Shown in pieces: positions 1 through 8,790 of a stretch of DNA of 47,253 nt (position 1 is its first letter; each line of letters begins with the position of its first letter). Below the pieces are notes generated by a model. That model saw nothing but the letters and a program-made list of their open reading frames with translations, ran no database searches and was not told where the DNA came from. The DNA is taken from positions 1-47,253 of the forward strand of contig CALLXD010000052.1 in assembly GCA_937766455.1 (NCBI GenBank), read 5' to 3'. Source of the DNA: Vicinamibacterales bacterium. Lineage in GTDB: Bacteria; Acidobacteriota; Vicinamibacteria; Vicinamibacterales; UBA8438. The translations under genes and the position numbers were made by a program.

Positions 1-422
1 ATGTATCGGCTGCCGAACCCGGTGTCCGCTGGCCGGTCGTCATACGAGCCGAAGACGGCCACCGTCTCTGGCCGGGCGAACGCTTCAGCGAGTCGGTCGA
101 CCGCGTCGCTGTGCACCACGACATCCGCATCAACGAACACCACGATGTCGCCGCGGGCTTCGCGCGTGGCGCGGTTGCGCGCCCCGGCGGGGCCGAGCCG
201 TTCGCCGCCGCTCACGACGCGGGCGCCGCAGTCTCGCGCCAACTCGTCGGACCGATCGGTGGACCCGTCGTCGACGACGATCACCTCAAGCAGCTGTGGC
301 CCGCTACTGTGCAGGAGCGGTGGCAGACTGTGTCGCAGGTATCGCGCCGCGTTGTGGACCGGCATCACGACGCTGATCGTGGGGCGTCGGCTGCAGTGCT
401 CGGGAACCATGGTGCGCATCAT
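1..422 (-). CDS. Family 2 glycosyltransferase, C-terminus cut by the window edge
   Basis: Reading the minus strand from an ATG pair at 422/419 gives an open frame that runs off the window start. The first residues contain the GT-A start TISVVMPVHNAARYL, then LEVIVVDDGSTDRSDEL, GPAGARNRATREARGD and VVFVDADVVVH. This order (PVHN, DDGSTD, GxxxARN, DAD) is that of GT2 glycosyltransferases. The DDGSTD aspartates bind the nucleotide-sugar and the DAD triad the metal. Such enzymes transfer a sugar from an NDP-sugar to a lipid or polysaccharide acceptor at the cytoplasmic face of the membrane. About 140 residues are visible; acceptor and C-terminus are unknown. It is transcribed away from the PadR gene, and the two share a 104-bp promoter region. 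Confidence 0.85.
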   Translation of the reverse strand, partial: MMRTMVPEHCSRRPTISVVMPVHNAARYLRHSLPPLLHSSGPQLLEVIVVDDGSTDRSDELARDCGARVVSGGERLGPAGARNRATREARGDIVVFVDADVVVHSDAVDRLAEAFARPETVAVFGSYDDRPADTGFGSRY

Positions 423-502
423 TGTGACAGGTCACACTCCAACCCTCGGAGGCGCGGAGGACCGGGTTGGCACTGGACAGCCGCGCCGGAGTGCGCTATC
501 TT

Positions 503-520
503 CCTATCGAATTAGATAGG
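503..520. promoter_or_regulatory. Palindromic operator, probably for PadR
   Basis: The 18-bp sequence CCTATCGAATTAGATAGG is symmetrical about AATT, with only one mismatched pair. It lies 6 bp upstream of the PadR start and includes part of its Shine-Dalgarno sequence (AGGAGA, 518-523). PadR-family dimers bind AT-rich palindromes of this kind in their own promoters, so autorepression is the likely role. The site could also affect the divergent glycosyltransferase. Confidence 0.6.
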
Positions 521-526
521 AGAGAC

Positions 527-844
527 ATGGCCACCGAAAAGCTCGACCTGCTGATCCTCAAGACACTCGACCTGGAGCCGCGTCACGGGTATGGCATCGG
601 TCAGCGGATTGAGCAGGTGTCGCTCGGCGTGTTTCGCGTCACCTTGGGGGCGCTGTACCCCGCGCTGGAACGGCTGGAACGCGCGGGCGCGATCAGGTCG
701 AAGTGGGCGCTGTCGGAGAACAACCGACGCGCGCGGTACTACACCGTGACGGCCGCGGGACGCCGCCGGCTGACCACCGAGCGCCAGGCCTGGGAGCGGT
801 CGGCCGAGGCGATGACTCGGGTCTTGCAGGCGGACGCGAAATGA
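527..844 (+). CDS. PadR-family transcriptional regulator
   Basis: A 105-residue winged-helix protein beginning MATEKLDLLILKTLDL. It has the PadR signature HGYGIGQRIEQ, then VTLGALYPALERLERAGAI for the recognition helix and wing, and RRARYYTVTAAGRRRL leading into the C-terminal dimerisation helix. The ATG at 527 is chosen because TAGGAGAG stands just before it. A longer frame from 467 would begin upstream of the operator and lacks a ribosome site. In Acidobacteriota PadR genes commonly sit directly before ADOP permeases, as here, where the next gene begins about 10 bp downstream. It probably represses this unit until a ligand is bound. The ligand is not visible from sequence. Confidence 0.92.
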   Translation: MATEKLDLLILKTLDLEPRHGYGIGQRIEQVSLGVFRVTLGALYPALERLERAGAIRSKWALSENNRRARYYTVTAAGRRRLTTERQAWERSAEAMTRVLQADAK

Positions 845-854
845 GCGCCCGGGC

Positions 855-3526
855 GTGAGCGGGCTGTGGCGTCGGTGGCGCGAGCTGTTTCAGCGCCAGC
901 GGGTCGACCGCGAGTCGGTGGCCGAGCTTGAACAGCATGTCGCGATGGCGGCCGCCGAGAAGACGCGGGCCGGGGTCGACGAGCGGGAGGCAGGCCGTCA
1001 GGCCCGTCCCGAACTCGGCAGTGTTGCGGTGGTCCGGGAGCAGCTCGCGGAGGGGCGGTCAGGATTCATGATGGAGCAGTTGCTGAAGGAAATCGCCTAC
1101 GCGGGGCGGGTGCTCCGCCGAGCCCCGGGCCAGACCGTCCTCTCGGTGGCCACCATCGGGGTCGGCATCGCGGCCAGTACCGTGCTGTTCGCGCTGATCG
1201 ACGGCGTGGTTCTCCGCCCGCTGCCGTATCCAGACGCCGAGACGCTGGTGGCGATCTCCGACACGAACCCGTCCCTCGGACTGGATCGGACGGGTGTGGC
1301 CGGCGGCAACATCGACGACTGGCGCCGCGGCGCGCCCGGGTTCGACGGCATCGCCGGCTACTACGCGATGGGCCGCACGGTGAGCGCGGACACCGACGCC
1401 GATGTGGTGCTGACGGCGCAGGTGAGCGCTGACTTCTTCCCCTCTGATCCGGGTGCCAGCGCTTGTCGGCCGGACGTTTACCGAGGCCGACACCCGGGCC
1501 TCGCAGTTCAATACGGCCAACGCGCCCATCGGCGCCGATCCGGTCGTGATCATCGGGCACGACCTCTGGCAGCAGCGGTTCGGCGGTGACCCCGGCGTCG
1601 TCGGCCGCGCGATCGACTTCGAGCGCCGATCCTTCCGGGTGGTGGGGGTCATGCCGCCCGGCTTCGCGTTGCCAGAGGCGGAGCGTGCACGCGTGGATGC
1701 CCTGGGACCTCTCCGGCGAGCGACCGCGTGACCAGCACTATCTCGGCGCGATCGGTCGTGCCTGCGACCAGAGGTCTCCGTGGGCCAGGCCGGGCAGGAA
1801 CTGAACCAGGTGGCCGCCACCCTCGGACGTCGGTACCCGGAGACGAATGAGGGGTGGGGCGTGCGGGTCACCCCGCTGGCGGCGGAAGTGGTGGGCGATT
1901 CGGCGCAGGTGCTGTGGTTCCTGTTTGGCGCTGTCGGCCTGGTGTTGTTGGTCGCGTGCGCGAACGTGGCGTTGCTGTCGGTCATGCGTGGGCTTGACCG
2001 CTCGGTGGAGACCGCCGTGCGCCTGGCGCTGGGCTCGACTCCCTGGTCGGCTGCTGCGCCAGTCGTGGCTCGAGTCGCTCGTCCTCGCGCTCGTCGGCGG
2101 CCTCGTCGGTGTCGCCCTGGCGGCGAGCGGGCTGCGGCTGATTCCTCTCCTGGTACCGGACTTCCCCCGCCTGCACGAGGTGGCCCTCAGCCCACGGGTC
2201 GTGTCGTTTGCCTTTGCCGTGACCGCGGTGACGGCGGTGTTGTCGGGGCTGCTGCCGGCCTGGCGCGGCTCGCGAGCCGAACCAGCGCGTGGTTTGCGTG
2301 GGGCGTCGGTCAGGACCACTGACTGGGGGATCGCGTCAGCACCGCGTGCGCGACGGCCTGGTGGTGGCGCAGGTGGCGTTGGCCCTGGTGCTGTTGTGCG
2401 GCTCCGGGCTGCTTGGTCCGCAGCTTCTTGGCGCTGCGCGCCGCTGACCCCGGCTTCACGCCGGCCGGCGTGCTCGTGGCGCCCATTTTTCTGGACTCGC
2501 AGGCATACGCCACCGGGGCGCAGTCCCGCGCCTACTACGACACCGTGCTTGACGCGGCTCGCGATCCCTCCCTGGCGTGCAGGCGGTCGGCGCCGCCGCG
2601 ACGCTGCCCTACGAGCCCGCTGGGACCTGATTTCGACCGACCGGTGTGGCCCGAGGGGACCCCTGACGAGCGCGACCGTGTGCCAGCCGCGGTGCGGATG
2701 GTGACGCCCGGTTACTTTCCGGCGCTCAACCTGCGGATCGCGGCCGGGCGTCCGTTCGATGCCCGTGACCATCCCGATGCCCCCCCGCGTGGTGATGGTC
2801 AGCGAGACGCTCGCCAATCGTCTCTGGCCGGGGCAGTCGGCCGTCGGTCAGCAGCTCGTGGTCGACTACAGCACGGTTGGTACGTATCCCTACGAGGTGG
2901 TGGGGGTCGTGGGGGATGTCCGGTTCCGTGGCCCGCGGAGCGAGCCGCGGCCCGAGATCTACCTGCCGCACGCCCAGCGCTCGTATCTCATCATGCACGT
3001 CGCTATCCGCACGGACGGGGACCCGCGCGCGTTGATTCCCGCCGTCCGCGCCGCGCTGCGAGACATCGATCCGCAGAAGCCGGCGTACGGCCTGACCCCG
3101 CTCGAGGACCTGGTCAGCGCGACGATGGTGCGGGACCAGCAAGCGATGGTCGCGCTGCTGGCGTTCGCGGCCGCCGCGGTCTTTCTGGCCATGCTCGGCG
3201 TGTACGGCGTGCTCTCCGCCCGGGTGCGTGAGCGCCACCAGGAGATCGGCGTGCGCATCGCGCTGGGGGCCGATCGGTCGCAACTCGTCGGGTGGGTCGC
3301 GGCGGGCGGCCTGCGGCTCTTGGGCGGGGGGGCACTGCTTGGACTCCTCGCCGCCTGGCCGTTGACCGGCCTCGTCGCCAGCCTGCTCTACGGCGTGCAG
3401 CCGACCGACCCGACCACGGTGGTCTCCGTGGTCGTCGTGCTTTTTCTGGTGGGAAGCATCGCCATGTGTCTCCCGTCGTGGCGGGCCACGAAAGTTGACC
3501 CTGTGGCGGTCCTGAGACGGGGCTGA
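855..3526 (+). pseudogene. ADOP-family (MacB/FtsX-like) ABC permease, multiply frameshifted
   Basis: Joined across frames, this encodes an ADOP permease of about 880 residues. The pieces are an N-terminal cytoplasmic segment with first transmembrane helix (QTVLSVATIGVGIAASTVLF), a MacB-type periplasmic domain (LRPLPYPDAETLVAI, GRTFTEADTRAS, VVGVMPPGFALPE), a central FtsX bundle (VLLVACANVALL, GLLPAWRGSR), a second periplasmic domain (VVGVVGDVRFRG, EIYLPHAQRS) and a final FtsX domain (RVRERHQEIGVRIALGADR, SWRATKVDPVAVLRRG). The frame changes near 1445, 1705, 1765, 2050, 2345, 2415, 2575, 2625 and 2765. Several are single extra bases; one is in a run of seven C. No full-length product can be made. 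Such permeases normally export peptides or act in mechanotransmission with a partner ATPase; none is adjacent. The GTG at 855 is the likely original start. Confidence 0.85.
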
Positions 3527-3534
3527 GAAGTTCA

Positions 3535-4035
3535 ATGGAGGATGACATGCGGGCACCTGGGCGTAGGGACTTCGTGACGGTCGGCGTGGGTTCACTGGTG
3601 TCCATGACCGTGGGCCCTGGCCGCGCGGTGGCGACGGCGCAAGAGGGGCCGCCGGCGTTGCCGGCCGAGCAGGTGTCAGAGTTCGTGCGGGTGGCACATG
3701 CCGATCTCGACCTGACGGCACGGATGCTCGACGAGGAACCGGCGCTGCTCAACGCGACGTGGGATTGGGGTGCGGGTGACTTCGAGACGGCGCTGGGCGC
3801 GGCATCCCACATGGGACATCGAGAGATTGCCGGAGTGCTCCTGGCCCGCGGCGCTCGGCTCGACCTCTTCTGCGCCGCGATGATGGGGATGCTCGACGTC
3901 GTGCGACCGGTCGTCGATGCCTACCCGGGAGCCATCGACTGGTTGGGTCCGCACGGTATTCCGTTATTGCGGCACGCCGTGGCGGGAGAGTCCGACGAGG
4001 TCGTTGACTTTCTCCGGTCGAAGGGCGCAGTCTAG
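3535..4035 (+). CDS. Secreted ankyrin-repeat-like protein
   Basis: A 166-residue protein with a Tat-like leader (RRDFVTVGVGSLVSM, residues 10-24) followed by an Ala-rich cleavage region. The mature part has helix-turn-helix units typical of ankyrin repeats: ETALGAASHMGHREIAGVLLARGARLDLF, then MMGMLDVVRPVVDAYPGAIDW, then TPLL-like GIPLLRHAVAGESDEVVDFL and a terminal KGAV. About three repeats are present, and a protein-binding role is likely. The second methionine (3544) sits close to the leader and may be the true start. It lies only 8 bp behind the decayed permease, so it may have shared its transcript. No catalytic residues are seen. Confidence 0.7.
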   Translation: MEDDMRAPGRRDFVTVGVGSLVSMTVGPGRAVATAQEGPPALPAEQVSEFVRVAHADLDLTARMLDEEPALLNATWDWGAGDFETALGAASHMGHREIAGVLLARGARLDLFCAAMMGMLDVVRPVVDAYPGAIDWLGPHGIPLLRHAVAGESDEVVDFLRSKGAV

Positions 4036-4106
4036 CCCACGTGCTGGGCATTGCAACCGTGGTGTCCGTTTAGGATGGGGCTTCCCGATACGACCGTAGC
4101 GACACC

Positions 4107-4295
4107 ATGCGCACGACTGACATCCTGGGCGCGCTGAACGTGGCCATCACCGCGTCCATCGTGGTGTCCCAGGTACTACGCTGGACCGGATTCAGGCCAG
4201 GAGCCGTGATCGCCTACGCCAGTTTCGTGGGTGGACTCGTGGCGGTGGCCTGTGGCGCCGTCATGTTTGTCGCCCGCAAGTCACCCAAGACCTAG
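4107..4295 (+). CDS. Small two-helix membrane protein
   Basis: A 62-residue protein of unknown function. Two hydrophobic stretches (about residues 6-25 and 33-54) flank a short basic loop, and the protein ends in a charged tail (ARKSPKT). This predicts a two-pass inner-membrane protein. Third codon positions are strongly GC, like the surrounding real genes, which supports coding. There is no convincing Shine-Dalgarno sequence before the ATG, so translation may be weak or leaderless. Confidence 0.55.
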   Translation: MRTTDILGALNVAITASIVVSQVLRWTGFRPGAVIAYASFVGGLVAVACGAVMFVARKSPKT

Positions 4296-4476
4296 CCGCC
4301 CGCGGCGTTCCCGACGCCGCGCATGCACGACCTTGATGTCCTTCTGGCCGCTGCTTCTCGCTATACTCTGTCCATTCCTTCTTGTCGCAGTGATGATCGC
4401 ACCCGGCGCCTTCGCTGGTGTTGTGCGGTGCGCCCAATACTCTGAACAGACGCAGGCCTAGACCCTTACTCAGCCC
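4296..4476. other. Intergenic region before the PQQ dehydrogenase
   Basis: 181 bp without a well-supported gene. It is less GC-rich than its surroundings and contains a TATACT hexamer (4362-4367) that could be a -10 element, but no good -35 at the usual spacing. It presumably holds the dehydrogenase promoter. A 41-codon hydrophobic frame (4336-4461) has no ribosome site. Confidence 0.4.
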
Positions 4477-6450
4477 ATGACTATTGCGACGCGCTCGACC
4501 CACCGTCGGCTCCTTGCTCCACGCGCGATCACTGTCGTGGGGGTGATGCTGGTCACCGGCGCCACCGCCTCCGGCGTGATGGCGCAGCCGCGCGCCGGCC
4601 TGGTCGAGTGGCCCTATGTTGGTGCAGACCAGGCCAACACCCGGTCGTCGGCGTCCGACGCGGTGACGCCCGCCAACGTCGGCCAGCTGCAGGTGGCCTG
4701 GACCTGGCGCCCCGAGGAGCGAGCCAGAGAGGAATTCGGGACGGTACCCGGTAGCTTCGCCAGTACGCCGATCATGATCGACGACACCGTGTTCGTCAGC
4801 ACCAACTACAACCGCGTGGCGGCGCTGGACCCCCGCACCGGCGACGTCCGGTGGGTCTTCGACCCACGCGCCTACGAAGATGGCATGCCGACGCTGGGCG
4901 GCGGATTTCGACACCGCGGGGTCACCACCTGGCGCGACGGTGACGACCTGCGAATTTTCTTGGCCAGCCGCTTCCGGTTGTTCTCGCTCGACGCTACCAC
5001 CGGGGCGGTGGTGGATTCGTTTGGCGACGAGGGGGTCGTCGACCTGAGCCAGGATTTGATTTGGCCCATCGACCGCAGCCACTTCGAGTTCAATGCGGCA
5101 CCGGTGGTCTACAAGGATCTGGTCATCGTCGGCAGCGCCGTCGGTGACCGCGTGATCTACCGGCGGACCCCGCCCGGCGATGTCCGCGCCTACGACGCGC
5201 GGACCGGCGCGCTGGTCTGGAGCTTCCACACCGTTCCCCAGGAAGGCGAGTTCGGGAGCCAGACCTGGGAGAACGAGGCCTGGCGATACACCGGCGCCAC
5301 GAACGTCTGGGCCGGCATGACGGTCGACGAAGCCAATGAGCTGGTCTTCCTGCCGGTGGGCAATCCGACCAACAGCTACTATGGTGGGCAGCGCCTGGGC
5401 GACAACCTCTTCGCTGAAAGTCTGGTGGCCCTCGACGCCAATACCGGGGAACGGGCCTGGCACTTTCAGGTCGTGCACCACGGGCTGTGGGACTACGACC
5501 TGCCGACCCAGCCGATGCTGATGCCGATTACCGTCGATGGGCGATCGATCGACGCGGTGGCGCAGCTCACCAAGCAGGGCCTGACCTTCGTCTTCGATCG
5601 GGTGACGGGTGAACCGGTCTGGCCCATCGAGGAACGAGCGGTGCCGCCAAGTGACGTGCCTGGCGAGATCGCGTCACTAACCCAGCCGTTTCCGACCCGC
5701 CCACCGGCGGTGTTGCCGACCACCGGCATGGCGCTCGACGACGCGTTCGACTTGACCCCCGAGCTTCAGGCCGCGGCGCGCGACGCGATGGGGCAATTTC
5801 GCATCGGTCCGCTCTACACACCTCCCAGTCTGGAAGGGTCGCTGGTGCGCCCCGGCGGCGGTGGCGCGGTCAATTGGGGCGGCGGCGCCTACGACGCCGA
5901 CACCGGGTTCCTCTACGTGAAGACCTCGAACGTGGCGGCCGTCATGACCCTTGCGAAGTTCGACCCGTCGACGACCACGAATCCATTTGCCGACACCACC
6001 GACCCCGGCTATGTGGGCTACGACACGGCGCGGGGCGGCCGACCGACATTCGAGGGCAGTCTGCCGTTGAACAAACCGCCCTACGCGTTTCTCGTCGCCA
6101 TCGACCTCAACGCCGGGACCATCGCCTGGCGCGTGCCCTTCGGGCGCGGGAGCGAGCGGCTCCGGACGCACGCGGGCCTTGAGGGGGTCGACCTGCCGGA
6201 GCGGCTCGGGACACCAGGGGCGCCCGGCGCGATTGTGACGAAAGGCGGGCTGGTGTTCGCCGGGGGTGGCGAAGACGCCCTGTATGCCTTTGACAAGCGG
6301 ACCGGACGCGAGGTCTGGTCCGGCGCGTTGACCGAGCGCTCCACCGCGACCCCGATGACCTACCAGACCAGCACGGGTCGACAGTTCGTGCTCATTGCGA
6401 CCGGCTCGGGCAACAATCAGGAACTCGTGGCGTTCGCTCCGCCTCAGTAG
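4477..6450 (+). CDS. Periplasmic PQQ-dependent dehydrogenase (quinoprotein beta-propeller)
   Basis: 657 residues. A signal peptide (about 1-36, ending ASGVMAQ) is followed by an eight-bladed PQQ propeller. Repeated blade motifs include VAALDPRTGDVRWVF, LFSLDATTGAVVDSF, VRAYDARTGALVWSFHTVP, LVALDANTGERAWHFQ, HHGLWDYDLPTQP, FVFDRVTGEPVWPIEER and LYAFDKRTGREVWSG. The wording is closest to membrane-type quinoprotein glucose dehydrogenases. The protein contains no cysteine, so it lacks the vicinal disulfide of methanol and ethanol dehydrogenases. It also lacks a C-terminal cytochrome c domain. It should oxidise a sugar or alcohol in the periplasm and pass electrons to quinone or an external cytochrome. 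The substrate is not determined. The stop codon lies only about 10 bp from the end of the IS30 element. Confidence 0.85.
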   Translation: MTIATRSTHRRLLAPRAITVVGVMLVTGATASGVMAQPRAGLVEWPYVGADQANTRSSASDAVTPANVGQLQVAWTWRPEERAREEFGTVPGSFASTPIMIDDTVFVSTNYNRVAALDPRTGDVRWVFDPRAYEDGMPTLGGGFRHRGVTTWRDGDDLRIFLASRFRLFSLDATTGAVVDSFGDEGVVDLSQDLIWPIDRSHFEFNAAPVVYKDLVIVGSAVGDRVIYRRTPPGDVRAYDARTGALVWSFHTVPQEGEFGSQTWENEAWRYTGATNVWAGMTVDEANELVFLPVGNPTNSYYGGQRLGDNLFAESLVALDANTGERAWHFQVVHHGLWDYDLPTQPMLMPITVDGRSIDAVAQLTKQGLTFVFDRVTGEPVWPIEERAVPPSDVPGEIASLTQPFPTRPPAVLPTTGMALDDAFDLTPELQAAARDAMGQFRIGPLYTPPSLEGSLVRPGGGGAVNWGGGAYDADTGFLYVKTSNVAAVMTLAKFDPSTTTNPFADTTDPGYVGYDTARGGRPTFEGSLPLNKPPYAFLVAIDLNAGTIAWRVPFGRGSERLRTHAGLEGVDLPERLGTPGAPGAIVTKGGLVFAGGGEDALYAFDKRTGREVWSGALTERSTATPMTYQTSTGRQFVLIATGSGNNQELVAFAPPQ

Positions 6451-6456
6451 AGCTTA

Positions 6457-7532
6457 GAGTCAAGTTTGAACTGCAACATCTGCTACCGGCCATGAAAGCA
6501 TTCCTCCGGTGTCCGATAACCGAGGCGCTTCCTCGGGCGAGTGTTCAGGTGGTGGGCGATGGCATCGCAGTCACGTTGCGTGAGACCGGCGAAGCTCGAG
6601 CCCTTGGGTAGGTATTGGCGCAAGAGGCCGTTGAGGTTCTCGTTGGTGCCACGTTCCCAGGAATGATACGGCGTTGCGAAATAGAAGCGGACGCCCGTCG
6701 CGGCTTCGATGACCTTGTAGTCGTGGAACTCCGTCCCATTGTCCGCGGTGACTGTGTCGAAATAGTCGGGCACGCGGCGCGCCAGCATCCGCACGCGCCG
6801 GGTCAGGCCACGTTTGCCGCGGTCGGTCAGCTTGCCGATCATCGTGACGCCGGATTTACGTTCGACGAGTGTCGCAACGCAGTCTTTGGTGTGCGCCCCG
6901 ATCACGGTGTCGATCTCCCAGTGACCGAGGGTGGCACGCGTGTTGACGGCGTGCGGCCGCTCAGAGATGTGGCGTTTGCCGGCCAGACGGCCGCGACTGT
7001 CGTAACGGTTGCGGCGCTTGCGACAGTTCTTGGCGGCGCCGCGGAGATAGCGGTGCAGAGGCCCGCCGGCCGCCTTGTCGCGCCAGATGTGGACGTAGAT
7101 GGTCTCGTGGCTGATCGAGAGGGTGCCGGCCCGCCGCAGCCGCCCGGCAATCTGGTCGGGACTCCACCGCTCCTCCAGGAGCCCGTACACTTGGCACCAG
7201 TCGTCGCCTGTGAACCGGCTGTTGCGACGCGATCGGGACTGTCGCCCCCGCGTTCGCTCCACGGCTTTGGACGGTCGATAGTGCCCGTCCCCCCGGGACG
7301 AGTTGCGGCGCAGCTCGCGCGACACCGTGCTGCGGTGGCGGCCCAACATGTGGGCGATCTCGGCTTGATTGAAGTCCTGCTGCCTCAGCTTCGAGATCAT
7401 GTATCGTTCGTCTGAGGTGACCTGGTGATAGCTCATCAGCGATTCCCCTTGCTTGGTGGTGGGAGGAATCGTCGAGTATCCCAGGTCGCCTCCTTGATGG
7501 GAAGCCGGCGTGTTGCACTTAGTTTCTGAATT
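6457..7532 (-). mobile_element. IS30-family insertion sequence (boundaries approximate)
   Basis: An element of about 1.08 kb carrying one IS30 transposase. Imperfect inverted ends share an exact inward TGCAACA (6472-6478 and its complement 7511-7517) with weaker matches outside it. The right end lies inside the PhzF reading frame, just after its conserved GPLG motif. The left end abuts the stop of the PQQ dehydrogenase. The missing PhzF 3' end is not found on the other side, so the insertion was accompanied or followed by a deletion. I could not identify a target-site duplication. Confidence 0.7.
6483..7436 (-). CDS. IS30-family transposase
   Basis: 317 residues from the ATG at 7436, which has AAGGGGAA at good spacing. 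The N-terminus holds the IS30 helix-turn-helix (QAEIAHMLGRHRSTVSRELR). A middle region has RWSPDQIAGRL and ISHETIYVHIW. The DDE integrase core follows: GHWEIDTVIG (first Asp), TVTADNGTEF (second Asp) and ERGTNENLNGLLRQYLPKG (Glu in the NENLNG motif). All catalytic residues and the typical C-terminus (RPRKRLGYRTPEE) are present, so the enzyme looks intact. The frame is also open upstream into PhzF, giving a potential 592-residue fusion. The internal ribosome site makes separate translation more likely. Confidence 0.93.
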   Translation of the reverse strand: MSYHQVTSDERYMISKLRQQDFNQAEIAHMLGRHRSTVSRELRRNSSRGDGHYRPSKAVERTRGRQSRSRRNSRFTGDDWCQVYGLLEERWSPDQIAGRLRRAGTLSISHETIYVHIWRDKAAGGPLHRYLRGAAKNCRKRRNRYDSRGRLAGKRHISERPHAVNTRATLGHWEIDTVIGAHTKDCVATLVERKSGVTMIGKLTDRGKRGLTRRVRMLARRVPDYFDTVTADNGTEFHDYKVIEAATGVRFYFATPYHSWERGTNENLNGLLRQYLPKGSSFAGLTQRDCDAIAHHLNTRPRKRLGYRTPEECFHGR

Positions 7533-7535
7533 CGC

Positions 7536-8261
7536 CGACCCCAACGGTCCAGAGGCGCCACCGGTCGCGGGGTCTTCCGGTATACCGAACGCCGGTGCGA
7601 ACATCCGGCTGTAGGCGGTGGCGTCGTCATGTCCACGCTCGAGCGAGAACGCGAAGACGGGGAGCAGGTCGAGGCCGTACTGGGTGAAGACGCCACGAAT
7701 GGGGCCTAGCTCAAACTGGATGGCGTCCACCGCCGCTCGGGTTACGAGCGGCACGAGCAGCACCGGAAGCCCGCAGGACACCACCTGCACCGGGAGTCTG
7801 CCGTGCAGCATCGTCGGGTCCAGTCCCAGCGTGGCGGCGATCTCGACCGGGGCCTCGACGGTCGGACCAAATTCCGGCCGCGGCTGGCGCATCCACGCGA
7901 ACGACAGCTCGTCGCCCGCCCACTCGAGCGAGACCGGCGTGGGACCGACCTCGAGCTCGAACACGACTTCATCGCGGTCTGGTCCGATGGAGCCCTCACT
8001 GGCCAGTGCGAACGTACTGCCAATCGTCGGGTGTCCGGCCAGCGGCAGTTCGCGGCGTGGGGTGAAGATACGCATCTTTACATCCGTGTCTGCGCGTTCC
8101 GGGGCAAGAAGGAAGGTGGTCTCCGGAAAGGCCATCTCCAGGGCAATCCGTTGCATCACCTCGGGCCTCAGGTCGTCCGCGTGGAGAAAGACCGCCAGCT
8201 GGTTGCCGGCTAGCGGGCGTCGGGTGAAAACGTCGAGGTGGAGATATGGATGTCGAGACAT
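7536..8261 (-). pseudogene. PhzF-family isomerase/epimerase, truncated by IS30
   Basis: The first 242 residues of a PhzF-family protein, beginning HLDVFTRRPLAGNQLAVF. They contain FPETTFLL with the catalytic Glu, TPRRELPLAGHPTIGS and, last, EDPATGGASGPLG. PhzF proteins are two similar half-barrels with the active site between them; the family includes PhzF of phenazine synthesis and many isomerases of unknown substrate. The normal 260-300 residue protein continues past GPLG with 40-60 more residues. Here the sequence passes into IS30 without a stop. The lost C-terminal strand probably abolishes activity. It is transcribed divergently from the VOC gene with only 48 bp between them. Confidence 0.85.
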
Positions 8262-8309
8262 GCGTTGGGTGCGTGACTTTTTTGTGAGATACGGACAGTA
8301 TCAGGAGAC

Positions 8310-8741
8310 ATGAGCAACACTGCGACGCGATTTTTTCCCTTCCTGCGATACGAGGACGCGCCCGCCGCGTTCGAGTGGCTCGCCACCGTGTTCGGCTTCA
8401 AGAAACAGATGATCGTGCCGGGACCGAAAGGCAGCATCGCGCACGCCCAGCTCAGTTACGGAGGTGGCGTGGTGATGATCGGTACGGCGGAGCCGGACGA
8501 GATGCAAATGAAGACACCTGCCGAGGCCGGTGGTTCGACACAGGGCATCTACGTGCACGTCGATGACGTGGTGGCGCATCACGAGCACGCCGTGGCCGGT
8601 GGGGCCGAGATCGTCACCCCGATGGAAGAAACGCCCTACGGGTCGAAAGAGTACGTGGCGCGTGACCTGGAGGGACACCTGTGGAGCTTCGGTTCCTACG
8701 CCCCGGAGATTCCAGGCAGCAGCACCGACGCCACTGGCTGA
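8310..8741 (+). CDS. VOC-superfamily (glyoxalase/PhnB-like) protein
   Basis: 143 residues with a single vicinal-oxygen-chelate fold. The N-terminal half has FPFLRYEDAPAAFEWLATVFGF and the C-terminal half HVDDVVAHHEHAVAGGAEIV, followed by EYVARDLEGHLWSFGSY. This is the arrangement of the PhnB/glyoxalase-like group, often with a metal site made by His and Glu across a dimer. Function and substrate are unknown. The ATG is preceded by AGGAGAC. It is divergent from the PhzF gene, with the promoter region in the 48-bp gap. Confidence 0.85.
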   Translation: MSNTATRFFPFLRYEDAPAAFEWLATVFGFKKQMIVPGPKGSIAHAQLSYGGGVVMIGTAEPDEMQMKTPAEAGGSTQGIYVHVDDVVAHHEHAVAGGAEIVTPMEETPYGSKEYVARDLEGHLWSFGSYAPEIPGSSTDATG

Positions 8742-8790
8742 ACCTGTCCCACGCCCCACCGTGGCCGCGCGCTCCAGGCGTCGTCAGTCG

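Noticed and set aside
4336-4461. 41-codon hydrophobic open frame before the PQQ gene
   Set aside because: No ribosome site, mixed codon use, and it overlaps the likely promoter region; a one-helix protein cannot be excluded but is not supported.
6615-7415. 266-residue open frame opposite the IS30 transposase
   Set aside because: It is a shadow of the transposase gene on the other strand with no domain-like sequence.
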